From assembly GCF_003003795.1 (NCBI RefSeq), contig NZ_PVWK01000140.1, positions 124,001 through 188,000 on the forward strand: a stretch of 64,000 nucleotides of DNA, read 5' to 3'. Shown here one piece after another: positions 53,559 through 63,037 of this stretch. This DNA is from Stenomitos frigidus ULC18 (GTDB lineage: Bacteria > Cyanobacteriota > Cyanobacteriia > Leptolyngbyales > Leptolyngbyaceae). The notes under the pieces were generated by a model. The model searched no databases, was not told the DNA's origin, and saw nothing but the letters and a program-made list of their open reading frames with translations. The translations under genes and the position numbers were made by a program. How positions within the stretch are numbered: position 1 is the first letter of the stretch; every line of letters starts with the position of its first letter.

Positions 53559-55019
53559 CTAGATACCAAACAGTGTTTGCAGGCGTTTGCGAATTTTCAG
53601 CAATGGCGTTTCTTCAGATAGTTCTGACAGCAGGCCCATTGCACGCAGGGTTTGTTGGCGTTCCATCAACTTGTGTGCAATCTGGTCTGCCAGTCCGCGA
53701 TGGTCTTCCAGTAGTTTTTGTAAGTCGTTGCGTTCGATGACAAAGAGAACCGTGTCTTCGAGCGTTCTCACGGTTGCCGATCGGGGAATGCCCATCAGCA
53801 AAGACATTTCGCCGAAGAATTCACCTTCATTGAGCGTGGCAATATATTGCTCTGCCTGCTTCGAGAAGATTTCAACCGAGCCTTTCAAAATAATGTAAAA
53901 TGACTCGCCGGGTGTCCCTTCCTCGCAAACAATTTGTTCCGTTGGAAAGAGCTGCCGATAGCCATATTCAATGAGCTGCAGCAGTTCTTCATCCGTGCAT
54001 TGCTCAAAGTAAGCAATGCGCCGCAGCATGTCGCGCAGGGTCAAGTTGTTGGGTGCTTTGGGTGCAGGCTTGCGGCTGCCCACATCACCTTCGAGATGCT
54101 TGCCATTACCAGTAGCCCTTTCACTATCGGGGTGGAACAGTTGCAACACGTCCCCGATATTGCGGATGTTGAGATCGTGCTGGGGAAAAGGGACTTCAAT
54201 GCCGCGGTGGTGAAGCTCGCGATCGATGCCAAAGTACAGCGCACTTTTAATCGGTTCGCTCTCTGTCGGTTCATTCGTCCACACCAAAAGCTCAAACAGC
54301 ATAGCGCTATCGCTAAAGCCCTTAAACCAAACGCGAGGCGACGGGTCTGTGAGCACTTTGGAATCTTTACGAGCCGCTGCCAGCAACGCTTCCGTGACGA
54401 TGAGTGTATCGCTGCCCTGAGCCACACCGATCGGCACGTGGAGACGACAGCGCGGGTCACGGTAGCTCCAGTTAATGATGTTGTTTTCGACAAAGCGAAT
54501 ATTGGGCACGATGACAAACACGCCATCCAGTGTCCGTACAGTGGTCGATCGGATCGAAATGTTTTCGACCGTACCCAGCAGCTTATCGATTTCAATGAAG
54601 TCGCCCACGCGGATCGGTTGCTCGATGAGAAGCGTGATCCCGCTAATAAAGTTGCTGGCAAGGTTTTGCAGCCCAAAACCTAAGCCAATGCCCAAGACGC
54701 CTGCAAACAGCGTTAGAGAGCTGAGATTGACACCCGCCGTTTGCAACACAATCACAAAGCCGATCGCCGTCAACAGATAACGGATAAAAGTGGCAACAAC
54801 TTCACGACTGCCGCGATCGAGTCCCAGCCGTACCAGCAAGCGACGATTGATCAGATTACTGAGCGATCGCGACACCCAGAAGACCGCCACACTGATGATT
54901 ACCAGCGTCACAATGAGGCTGAGCGAATAACGATTATTGCCGACCTCGAACATGGGTGTGGCAAATAACCGCATCAACTCTGCAAACGTTGTCTGAATTC
55001 CGTTAAGCAACCAGTTCAT
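53559..55019 (-). CDS. MscS-type mechanosensitive channel fused to a cNMP-binding domain
   Basis: A 486-residue protein. The N-terminal part has three membrane helices (YSLSLIVTLVIISVAVFWV, the following hydrophobic run RYLLTAIGFVIVLQTAG and the pore helix LFAGVLGIGLGFGLQNLASNF), then the MscS beta domain (VGDFIEIDKLLGTVENISIRST). Residues about 330-465 are a cyclic-nucleotide-binding domain with the phosphate-binding cassette GEFFGEMSLLMGIPRSATV. Such fused channels open or desensitise in response to tension and may be gated by cAMP or cGMP; in cyanobacteria this architecture is known. The Glu and Arg of the cassette are present, so nucleotide binding is likely. Confidence 0.92.
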   Translation of the reverse strand: MNWLLNGIQTTFAELMRLFATPMFEVGNNRYSLSLIVTLVIISVAVFWVSRSLSNLINRRLLVRLGLDRGSREVVATFIRYLLTAIGFVIVLQTAGVNLSSLTLFAGVLGIGLGFGLQNLASNFISGITLLIEQPIRVGDFIEIDKLLGTVENISIRSTTVRTLDGVFVIVPNIRFVENNIINWSYRDPRCRLHVPIGVAQGSDTLIVTEALLAAARKDSKVLTDPSPRVWFKGFSDSAMLFELLVWTNEPTESEPIKSALYFGIDRELHHRGIEVPFPQHDLNIRNIGDVLQLFHPDSERATGNGKHLEGDVGSRKPAPKAPNNLTLRDMLRRIAYFEQCTDEELLQLIEYGYRQLFPTEQIVCEEGTPGESFYIILKGSVEIFSKQAEQYIATLNEGEFFGEMSLLMGIPRSATVRTLEDTVLFVIERNDLQKLLEDHRGLADQIAHKLMERQQTLRAMGLLSELSEETPLLKIRKRLQTLFGI

Positions 55020-55197
55020 GCATGAGCCAGTGAAAAGCTATCTGAACATTGTGCCGGATTTGGTTGCGGCTCAGAAAAAGAAACTCAATCTCTTCATGCA
55101 GTTTGCACAGTGCCCTGCTGATCAAGGTGGCAGACGGGATGAGTGATTGGCAGTCGCCCTGGTATTGCTTTTTGACCTGGCACTGCCATCAGAAAAA

Positions 55198-55227
55198 AGT
55201 GGAGTGCGATCGCGATCGCACTCCACT
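55198..55227 (-). terminator. chlN terminator, 30 bp perfect palindrome
   Basis: AGTGGAGTGCGATCG is followed by CGATCGCACTCCACT, a perfect palindrome that embeds two overlapping GCGATCGC (HIP1) octamers. On the minus strand it is followed by a run of six T (55193-55198), giving a textbook intrinsic terminator 29 bases past the chlN stop. Confidence 0.8.
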
Positions 55228-55255
55228 AAATTGCCGTATAGCTAAAAAACAATCA

Positions 55256-56665
<1,410 letters not shown>

Positions 56666-56869
56666 TCAGTGTCCTCCGTGAAGGGAGTGGTTGGTGGTTG
56701 GTTGTTAGTTGTTGGCAGTGTTGCTGCTTTTCCCTCACCCTCAATCCCTCTCCCTGGGGAGAGGGACTTTGAATCTAGCTCCCTTCTCCTGCGGGAGAAG
56801 GGCTGGGGATGAGGGCGGTTCGGATTGCTCGAACGATTATTCGGTCAATAGTGGTTAGCAGAAGAGAGA

Positions 56870-57292
56870 TTAATCGCGTCGATCGCGCGAACCACGGCAG
56901 TCTTCATCAATTTGGGCAGGCGCTTTCATCGGCACTTGGCTGGCTTGGATGTTGATCTCATGCAAAGCGGCAGGCAGTAGCTTACGGGAGCCGTTCGTCG
57001 TTTCGTTGACTGCACCTTCAGACACCTTGTCTAACTGTTCTTCGGGGTTAAAGTTGAGTCCCAGAGCCATCACGATGCGATCGGGGTTGCTGCTCAGATC
57101 GACAACCAATGGTAAAAGTTGAGCAAGCCTTGGCTCCAATACTGAGAGGGTTGCCAGAATAAAGCCAGACGAGGGGCGACGTTGCCCGTCACAGTTGACC
57201 CAAACCCCTAAACGCGACAGCCATTGACGATTTTCGGCGTAGTAGGTCAACCATTTTTCTCGCACCGATTGGCGAATTTGCTCAGTATTCAC
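56870..57292 (-). CDS. DUF5331 protein between chlL and chlN
   Basis: 140 residues from GTG 57292 (MNTEQIRQSVREKWL). The open frame can be extended to 57343, but that part is translated TTTTGAG repeat (KLKTQNSKLKT), so the shorter start is preferred. The N-terminal half has Trp and Tyr residues (WLTYYAENRQWLSRLGVWV, GQRRPSSGFILATLSVLEPRL), the C-terminal part is less ordered and acidic (NEEQLDKV-like). The gene lies between chlL and chlN on the same strand, 207 bp from chlN and 85 bp from chlL, a location conserved in cyanobacteria, which suggests a role in making or regulating the reductase. Function is not established. Confidence 0.75.
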   Translation of the reverse strand: MNTEQIRQSVREKWLTYYAENRQWLSRLGVWVNCDGQRRPSSGFILATLSVLEPRLAQLLPLVVDLSSNPDRIVMALGLNFNPEEQLDKVSEGAVNETTNGSRKLLPAALHEINIQASQVPMKAPAQIDEDCRGSRDRRD

Positions 57293-57302
57293 GGGTAAAT
57301 TA

Positions 57303-57337
57303 GTTTTGAGTTTTGAGTTTTGAGTTTTGAGTTTGGT
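57303..57337. repeat. TTTTGAG STRR between chlL and DUF5331
   Basis: Four GTTTTGA/TTTTGAG units in a row. On the minus strand they are read as CAAAACT and, if the longer start is used, encode the basic stretch KLKTQNSKLKT at the N-terminus of the DUF5331 protein. Confidence 0.75.
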
Positions 57338-57377
57338 CATCACTCATCACTCAAAACTTATCACCCATAACTTTCTT

Positions 57378-58244
57378 TTAAACCATCATCACGTCTAATT
57401 CTTGGGCTTCTGAGCGCACGGGTGGCTGAGCAGGGTTGAGGTAGAAGTCAGACAGGAGGGAGAACAGTTCGCGATCGGGCGTGTCGTTCGGCACCACGCC
57501 TTCGGGACGCGCCAGAATTTGGTCAGCGATGTTGAGGTAGTAGTCGCAGACGTAGTTGAGCGACGGATCAGTTTCCGCCATTTCAAACAGCGTCTTGCCT
57601 TTGACACGAGACACGCGAATATCTTCAATCAGCGGCAGAATTTCCAAGACAGGCATGGGGACGGTTTCAATGTACTTGTCGATCAAATCGCGCTTGGAGG
57701 TGCGATTGCCAATCAATCCACCTAAACGTAGGGGATGTGTCCGGGCTTTCTCGCGCACGGAAGCAGCAATCCGATTGGCGGCAAATAGAGCATCAAAGCC
57801 GTTGTCGGTCACGATCATGCAGTAGTCGGCGTAGTTGAGGGGAGCGGCAAAACCACCGCACACTACGTCACCCAACACGTCAAACAGAATGATATCGTAT
57901 TCGTCGAAGGCGTTGAGTTCTTTTAGCAGCTTGACGGTTTCGCCCACAACGTAGCCGCCGCAGCCTGCCCCGGCTGGAGGTCCACCCGCTTCCACGCAAT
58001 CCACGCCACCGTAGCCTTTGTAAATCACATCTTCAGACCACACATCTTCGTAGTGATAGTCTTTTTCTTGCAGCGTATCAATAATGGTGGGGATGAGAAA
58101 GCCCGTCAGCGTAAAGGTGCTGTCGTGTTTGGGGTCGCAACCAATTTGCAAAACCTTTTTGCCACGACGCGCCAGTGCGACTGAGATGTTGCAGCTTGTC
58201 GTAGATTTGCCAATGCCGCCTTTGCCGTAAACTGCGAGTTTCAC
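57378..58244 (-). CDS. chlL: Light-independent protochlorophyllide reductase iron protein
   Basis: A 288-residue NifH-like ATP-dependent reductase. The P-loop is GKGGIGKST at residues 8-16, and the two [4Fe-4S] cysteines that bridge the dimer are in [10 protein letters not shown] (about 95) and [10 protein letters not shown] (about 129). With ATP hydrolysis it sends electrons to ChlN/ChlB for chlorophyllide formation in the dark. Length is normal. It is the first gene of the chlL-DUF5331-chlN set; the promoter lies in the long gap at 58245-58921. Confidence 0.97.
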   Translation of the reverse strand: MKLAVYGKGGIGKSTTSCNISVALARRGKKVLQIGCDPKHDSTFTLTGFLIPTIIDTLQEKDYHYEDVWSEDVIYKGYGGVDCVEAGGPPAGAGCGGYVVGETVKLLKELNAFDEYDIILFDVLGDVVCGGFAAPLNYADYCMIVTDNGFDALFAANRIAASVREKARTHPLRLGGLIGNRTSKRDLIDKYIETVPMPVLEILPLIEDIRVSRVKGKTLFEMAETDPSLNYVCDYYLNIADQILARPEGVVPNDTPDRELFSLLSDFYLNPAQPPVRSEAQELDVMMV

Positions 58245-58921
58245 TCTAGTTGTCTCCTAATCGTGTCGTGGGCTGCTCAGAAACCGGGTTTCTTATTTCT
58301 AGGTTTCTTATTCGGATTGGTCGATGAGGTCATTATTGGGCAACTCGATCGCAAAGGAAAGCGCGACCAAAAATGCACAGGGCTGCTAAACGAATAATTA
58401 AACCGTCTGGATTTGCTGGAACCTTGCTAGAAAGCATAAGGCTCTATCAGTATCTAAAACCACGTCTTAATCAGTTTTAACCTTTGTTTTTTATAAAAAG
58501 TGGAACAAAAGACAATAAATAAAAAGCGTCTGGAATGTTCTCGTTAGAGGCACTTTAAAGCGATCGCGCCTCTCCACACGCCCACTTCACCGACTAAAGT
58601 CAGACTCTACCAATGGCGCTTGCTAGTCTAAACGGCGACTGATCCCCAAAAAATAAGGGCGATCGCGCTAGATGTAAGGCGCTTGCTCAACCCAAAGTGT
58701 CTGCCTATCAGTCGTTTCAAAGCTTGGGAGCGATCGCGCACACTTCAACAGCAAGCCCCTTGCCGGGATTTTCGCTCTGCAATGGTTGGTGAATGCAATG
58801 GGAAAGAAGGGCTGATTAGTGGGGCGATCGTCCAAAACGATCAACAAACCAGCCGAAACAATCAGTCTTTTATTAAAAATAGTGACAACTTGCCAAACGG
58901 CTTCCTTTCGTAACAAATGCG
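58245..58921. other. Long gap upstream of chlL
   Basis: 677 bp without a convincing gene. A near-palindrome GAAACCGGGTTTC at about 58279-58291 belongs to a type common in cyanobacterial gaps. A TTG-started 82-codon minus frame at 58668-58916 lacks a ribosome site. The region from 58430 to 58530 is AT-rich and contains TTTTTTATAAAAAG near 58487. Confidence 0.45.
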
Positions 58922-59476
58922 TTACTGCTTCACAAATCCACGCATTAGCGTTTGAGTAGGATTATCAACCAGGAGCGTTTTCTTATCGGCTGAAGCATAG
59001 AGCATGAACCTATAGCACTTACTGCATCCAGGAAGGTCGGTTGAGCCACTCGCCCTGTCATTGCGTTCAGCTACATCGTCAATAAAAATAAGCTTATTGC
59101 CATCAAGTTTGACTTTGCCGTGCAGTTTACCGTCATCGCCGAAGAGTATGAACATAGCCTCAAATGTGCCGTTTGCCTTGATTGTGATGCTCATCTGTTC
59201 AACGAATTGACGGTAATCCGTCTCAAGTTCTTTTACAGGCATACTTACTGAATTTTTCATATCACTTAATGACTTTTTCAGTGCTTTCTCATCAACGACT
59301 CCTTTGTACGTTCCTGCCAATGACTCGATCGTGAGTGGTGCGGTAACAGGGGAGGCGATCGCGGGTTGAGGAGAAGCGGGACGATCGTCGTTGGCGATCG
59401 CAGAAGGCACGGTTTGAGAACATGCTCCCACTGTTAGCAAAACTGGTAGTAGAAAGAGGATGGGTAAAATCCGCAT
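58922..59476 (-). CDS. Putative lipoprotein of unknown function
   Basis: 184 residues from ATG 59476 (MRILPILFLLPVLLTVGAC), where Cys 19 in VGAC is a good lipobox; the frame back to 59542 adds unrelated residues. The mature part has a Pro/Ala-rich linker, then a domain with LTIESLAGTYKGVVDEKALKK and later SITIKANGTFEAMFILFG and HGKVKLDGNKLIFID, a beta pattern of calycin or lipocalin-like proteins. Two cysteines near the end (GCSKCYRF) are adjacent to the region and may pair. Function not known. It has its own promoter by spacing. Confidence 0.65.
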   Translation of the reverse strand: MRILPILFLLPVLLTVGACSQTVPSAIANDDRPASPQPAIASPVTAPLTIESLAGTYKGVVDEKALKKSLSDMKNSVSMPVKELETDYRQFVEQMSITIKANGTFEAMFILFGDDGKLHGKVKLDGNKLIFIDDVAERNDRASGSTDLPGCSKCYRFMLYASADKKTLLVDNPTQTLMRGFVKQ

Positions 59477-59602
59477 AATGACGGTTGCTTTGAGTACGAT
59501 CAGACAATGAATATCGCGGAGTCTAGCAAAAGCAGTAAACACACTCCATCAGCATTGTTACTAGCCTGATCATTAAGAGTCATCAGGTCATCATTGAGCA
59601 AA

Positions 59603-59713
59603 TTAATCAGACAGTTTGAATGCGATTGTCCAATCATCTAAAATTTTGCTTCCACACAGCACAGCAGGCAGTATAACGGCAGTAGAAATGAGAAGTTGTT
59701 TAAACTGGCGCAT
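59603..59713 (-). CDS. Candidate 36-residue peptide with signal-like N-terminus
   Basis: A short frame of 36 codons with ATG at 59713 behind a strong AAGGAAAG ribosome site six bases upstream. The product is MRQFKQLLISTAVILPAVLC, followed by GSKILDDWTIAFKLSD. It has a short basic start and a hydrophobic stretch like a signal peptide or a single membrane helix. No relatives are recognised. It stands alone in the 59477-59920 gap; the rest of that gap shows no other gene. Short length limits confidence. Confidence 0.4.
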   Translation of the reverse strand: MRQFKQLLISTAVILPAVLCGSKILDDWTIAFKLSD

Positions 59714-59920
59714 AAAATTCTTTCCTTATTGCTGCAAATCTTGACTGACTATGGCTCAATGCAGCGACAGGAAGAACTGACCTGACGAGCCTGGAAGCCG
59801 TTAGCAAGGGTTTAGCAGTTGTAGCAAGCGGTTGATTTTTACAAGTCTGGTTCATCGTCACCGAGCTGACAAAAGGCATTCGTTTCAAACATCCTCTCAA
59901 CGAATATTAAGGAGACACTC

Positions 59921-60838
59921 GTGGTTCAAGATTTCACTGCATTCAGAAAAATTTCGTTTCAGACGGTCGATGTCGAGGTTGCGCTAGCAGAAATTGAGTA
60001 TCAATACCTCAGATTTGTTTGCGAAGCGACGCTGCGTAATTCCGATGAAGTGTTGCGCGAGCAAATTCGCAATTTGCATATCCCCGGCTTACCGTCGTTT
60101 GACGACTGGCGCAAACAAGAAGCGACTCCAGTTAGAGGCATCCTGGTGCCTTCGATTGAGACCAACACCATTCCAACAACCGCGATCGCAAGTCAGGAGA
60201 GCGTCGCTCCGGTGGTTGAACCTGCTGTTGCACCATCAACGAAGCCCAGTAGCGATCGCAAACCAGCAGACGCACCAACGGCTAAAGCAACTCAAGCAGC
60301 GCCATCAGGAAGCGTCACCAGCGCACTCTTGCAGGTGTTAGCTGAGCCAGCGTCAGCCAAACTAACCTCGCGAGAAGTCATTGAACAACAACACGAAAAG
60401 CTCAGCGCCCTGCTGAAAGAAGGCCAAAGCATGGATGAGCTTGCCACCCTGCTGACCAGCAACGGTGCCAAGATTAGCGCCTCTACGCTCAGAAATTATC
60501 TGTCAGCTGCCAGACGCAAAGCCAAAACAAGTAACGCTAACAATGCAGGCAAACCCGCCCGTGCAAAGAATGACCCAGCCGCTAAAAAAGTCACTGGAGA
60601 GCGATCGACTGACAACGCAGTCCCAGCATCAAAGCCATCAGTCGAGGCCGCTCCAGTGGTCATTTCACAGCCATCCACGGCTGAAGCTACAGACGCTCCC
60701 CCTGTGCCCACAAAGCCTAAAAGAGGTCGCCCCAAAGCTGCTGCAAAAGCGAAGCTCGAGCATGAAACCAGCGTGACTGCGACCCGTAAGCCCAAAACCC
60801 AGGCGCCTGCACTCAAAAAGCGAAAGGGCAGTCGATAA
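59921..60838 (+). CDS. Histone-H1-like protein with AT-hook, unknown function
   Basis: 305 residues, GTG start at 59921 with AAGGAGA seven bases upstream. Three parts: an N-terminal folded domain (residues 1-75, FQTVDVEVALAEIEYQYLRFV, with a compact acidic and aromatic pattern), a low-complexity Ala/Pro/Thr linker, and a central helical unit at about 145-200 (REVIEQQHEKLSALLKEG, then MDELATLLTSNGAKISASTL and RNYLSAARRKAK), which resembles helix-turn-helix relatives of plasmid mobilisation proteins. The C-terminal tail is rich in Lys, Ala and Pro and has KPKRGRPKAAAK, an AT-hook core (RGRP). DNA binding is likely; function is not known. It converges with the formaldehyde dehydrogenase gene. 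Confidence 0.7.
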   Translation: MVQDFTAFRKISFQTVDVEVALAEIEYQYLRFVCEATLRNSDEVLREQIRNLHIPGLPSFDDWRKQEATPVRGILVPSIETNTIPTTAIASQESVAPVVEPAVAPSTKPSSDRKPADAPTAKATQAAPSGSVTSALLQVLAEPASAKLTSREVIEQQHEKLSALLKEGQSMDELATLLTSNGAKISASTLRNYLSAARRKAKTSNANNAGKPARAKNDPAAKKVTGERSTDNAVPASKPSVEAAPVVISQPSTAEATDAPPVPTKPKRGRPKAAAKAKLEHETSVTATRKPKTQAPALKKRKGSR

Positions 60839-60934
60839 TGGACGACAGGGGGGATTGAAAGGATGAGCCAGTCACCGTAGAGACGCAAAAGACGCACTCA
60901 AAGCGCATCATGTCCTAACCATTACTATTAGGGC

Positions 60935-62044
60935 TTAAAACGTCACTACGGTACGAATCCCCTCACCGCTGTGCATCAGATCAAAGGCTTCGTTAATCCG
61001 CTCAATGGGCATCACATTGGTAATGAGATCATCAATATTGATTCTCCCTTCCATGTACCAGTCCACAATCTTAGGAACATCCGTGCGGCCTCTAGCGCCC
61101 CCAAACGCACTGCCCTTCCAGACACGCCCTGTCACGAGTTGAAAGGGGCGCGTGCTAATTTCTTGCCCAGCGCCCGCAACACCAATAATGACGCTCACAC
61201 CCCAACCCTTGTGACAGCATTCCAACGCCTGTCGCATCACATTGACATTGCCAATGCATTCAAAGCTATAGTCAGCGCCACCCTTCGTCAGCTCGACTAA
61301 ATGCGCCACCAGATCGCCCTCAACCTCACGAGGGTTCACAAAGTGAGTCATACCAAGCTTTTCTGCCAGAGCCTTCTTTTTGGGGTTAAGGTCTACACCC
61401 ACAATCATGTTGGCTCCCACCATGCGAGCACCCTGAATCACGTTTAAACCAATACCGCCGAGACCAAAGACCACCACATTGGCACCGTACTCAACTTTGG
61501 CAGTATTGATGACCGCGCCAATCCCCGTTGTCACGCCACAGCCGATATAGCAGACTTTCTCGAACGGTGCGTCTTCGCGAATTTTGGCGACTGCAATTTC
61601 GGGTAGCACCGTGTAATTGGCAAAGGTCGAGGTGCCCATGTAGTGATACAGCGGCTGACCGTCGATCGCAAACCGACTGCTGCCATCAGGCATGACACCG
61701 CGCCCTTGAGTTGAGCGAATTGCCTGACAGAGATTTGTCTTCTGGCTCAAACAATACTCACAATTGCGACACTCTGGCGTGTAGAGAGGAATGACATGAT
61801 CGCCCGTCTTCAATGACTGGACGCCTGCACCCACTTCCACAACCACGCCAGCTCCTTCATGCCCAAGAATGGCAGGAAACAGCCCTTCAGGGTCGGCGCC
61901 CGACAGTGTGTAGGCATCGGTGTGGCAAACGCCTGTAGCTTTGATTTCGACCAACACTTCTCCCTCTTTGGGTCCATCAAGCTGCACCGTTTCAATACTT
62001 AGCGGTTTTCCTGCTTCCAGCGCGACAGCGGCTCTAACGTCCAT
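60935..62044 (-). CDS. frmA: S-(hydroxymethyl)glutathione dehydrogenase / class III alcohol dehydrogenase
   Basis: A 369-residue zinc-dependent dehydrogenase that oxidises S-hydroxymethylglutathione and so removes formaldehyde. The catalytic zinc site is GVCHTD plus GHEGAGVV, and the structural zinc is held by the four cysteines of [15 protein letters not shown]. The NAD-binding Rossmann pattern is [18 protein letters not shown]. The sequence [19 protein letters not shown] is typical of class III. Full length. It is separated from the DUF2809 gene by 133 bp. Confidence 0.95.
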   Translation of the reverse strand: MDVRAAVALEAGKPLSIETVQLDGPKEGEVLVEIKATGVCHTDAYTLSGADPEGLFPAILGHEGAGVVVEVGAGVQSLKTGDHVIPLYTPECRNCEYCLSQKTNLCQAIRSTQGRGVMPDGSSRFAIDGQPLYHYMGTSTFANYTVLPEIAVAKIREDAPFEKVCYIGCGVTTGIGAVINTAKVEYGANVVVFGLGGIGLNVIQGARMVGANMIVGVDLNPKKKALAEKLGMTHFVNPREVEGDLVAHLVELTKGGADYSFECIGNVNVMRQALECCHKGWGVSVIIGVAGAGQEISTRPFQLVTGRVWKGSAFGGARGRTDVPKIVDWYMEGRINIDDLITNVMPIERINEAFDLMHSGEGIRTVVTF

Positions 62045-62177
62045 AACTCTGCTCCAACGTCCAGATTTTAGTGCTCAGATTAGGGCTTTTAGATTGAAAT
62101 CTAAAGTCTCCTAACGACTACAGTCCACAGTCTAAAGCAGTTTACCCCGGCGGCGTCGATCGCCCTTAACGTGCGAA

Positions 62178-62588
62178 CTAAATCCTTTGAGCCGATCGCG
62201 CCCACAGCCAGCCCAACCAACTGCCTACAAAATAAGGTGGAAAGTCCAGCCAGTTAAAGGTAGTGCCCAAAACAAGTCGGCCTGGCAAGGTAGCCCGAGC
62301 TGCTTCCAAAAACGGTGGATGCCATAGCTGGAGACACTCTAAGCCACAGGTACTGAGACAAACTCCGATCGCAATGGGACGCAAAGCAACACGAGGGAAA
62401 AGGAAACTAACCAGTAAAACCCAGAAAATTTCGTAAGCAAGGCTGCCGATCGCATCATTCAACCATTCGGGCGTTAGTCCTTGAGCAAAGCGAATGATAT
62501 ATCCGATCGGCACAATGAGGCTTATGCTGACTAACAGCACAAGGCGATATTTCAAAAACCGTGGATGTCCAGAGTGAAAAAGAAGCAT
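62178..62588 (-). CDS. DUF2809 membrane protein
   Basis: 136 residues from ATG 62588 (MLLFHSGHPRFLKYRL), with four likely membrane helices; a longer frame to 62681 adds an unsupported hydrophilic leader. The family features are WLNDAIGSLAYEIFWVLLVSF, the segment ECLQLWHPPFLEAARATLPGRLVLG and NWLDFPPYFVGSWLGWLW, all matching DUF2809. The family resembles VanZ-like membrane proteins and has no known function. It is a single-gene unit. Confidence 0.8.
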   Translation of the reverse strand: MLLFHSGHPRFLKYRLVLLVSISLIVPIGYIIRFAQGLTPEWLNDAIGSLAYEIFWVLLVSFLFPRVALRPIAIGVCLSTCGLECLQLWHPPFLEAARATLPGRLVLGTTFNWLDFPPYFVGSWLGWLWARSAQRI

Positions 62589-63037
62589 TCGGAATTTTAG
62601 CTGAGAGCGATCGAGGGGCAATTTTTTTTGATCGTGGAGAGAAGCAGACAGATAACTAACGGGTGAAATGTAGACGATCACTAGCCAGTGGGCACTACTG
62701 TCTAAGCAACGCTCAACAGCGACAGATGAGCCACCCGTTTTCCAATCATGCTTAAAAGCATCTGGGCTGTCGATCAGTCAATTATTGAAAAATTCGCTTG
62801 GTATATAAGAAAAGCTGATCGCAAATGCCTCTAGCGACCGCCAAAGAAACGAAAATTGTACATTATTGAAAATAAGATGGACAAAAAACTAAGGAGTTGC
62901 TATCGTCCATTATTGGTATATTTAGCCCCAACACAAAAATTTAGAAACTTTTTTCCAAAAAAGTGAGCATTTGCAAAACTCTTTGTTAAAGTTGGAGGCA
63001 ATTTTACGTCTTTCTAGGGAGCTTTATTTGAGCGTGT
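62589..63037. other. Upstream region of the sigma factor gene
   Basis: 449 bp between divergent genes, AT-rich from about 62770. GGGAG lies at about 63017-63021 and GAG closer to the ATG at 63038. A -10-like TATATA or TAAAGT cannot be chosen with confidence. No gene of its own. Confidence 0.4.

Noticed and set aside
58668-58916. 82-codon minus-strand frame
   Set aside because: TTG start without ribosome site, in a gap that looks non-coding.
59700-59900. 66-codon minus-strand frame
   Set aside because: TTG start and overlap with the better supported short frame at 59603-59713.
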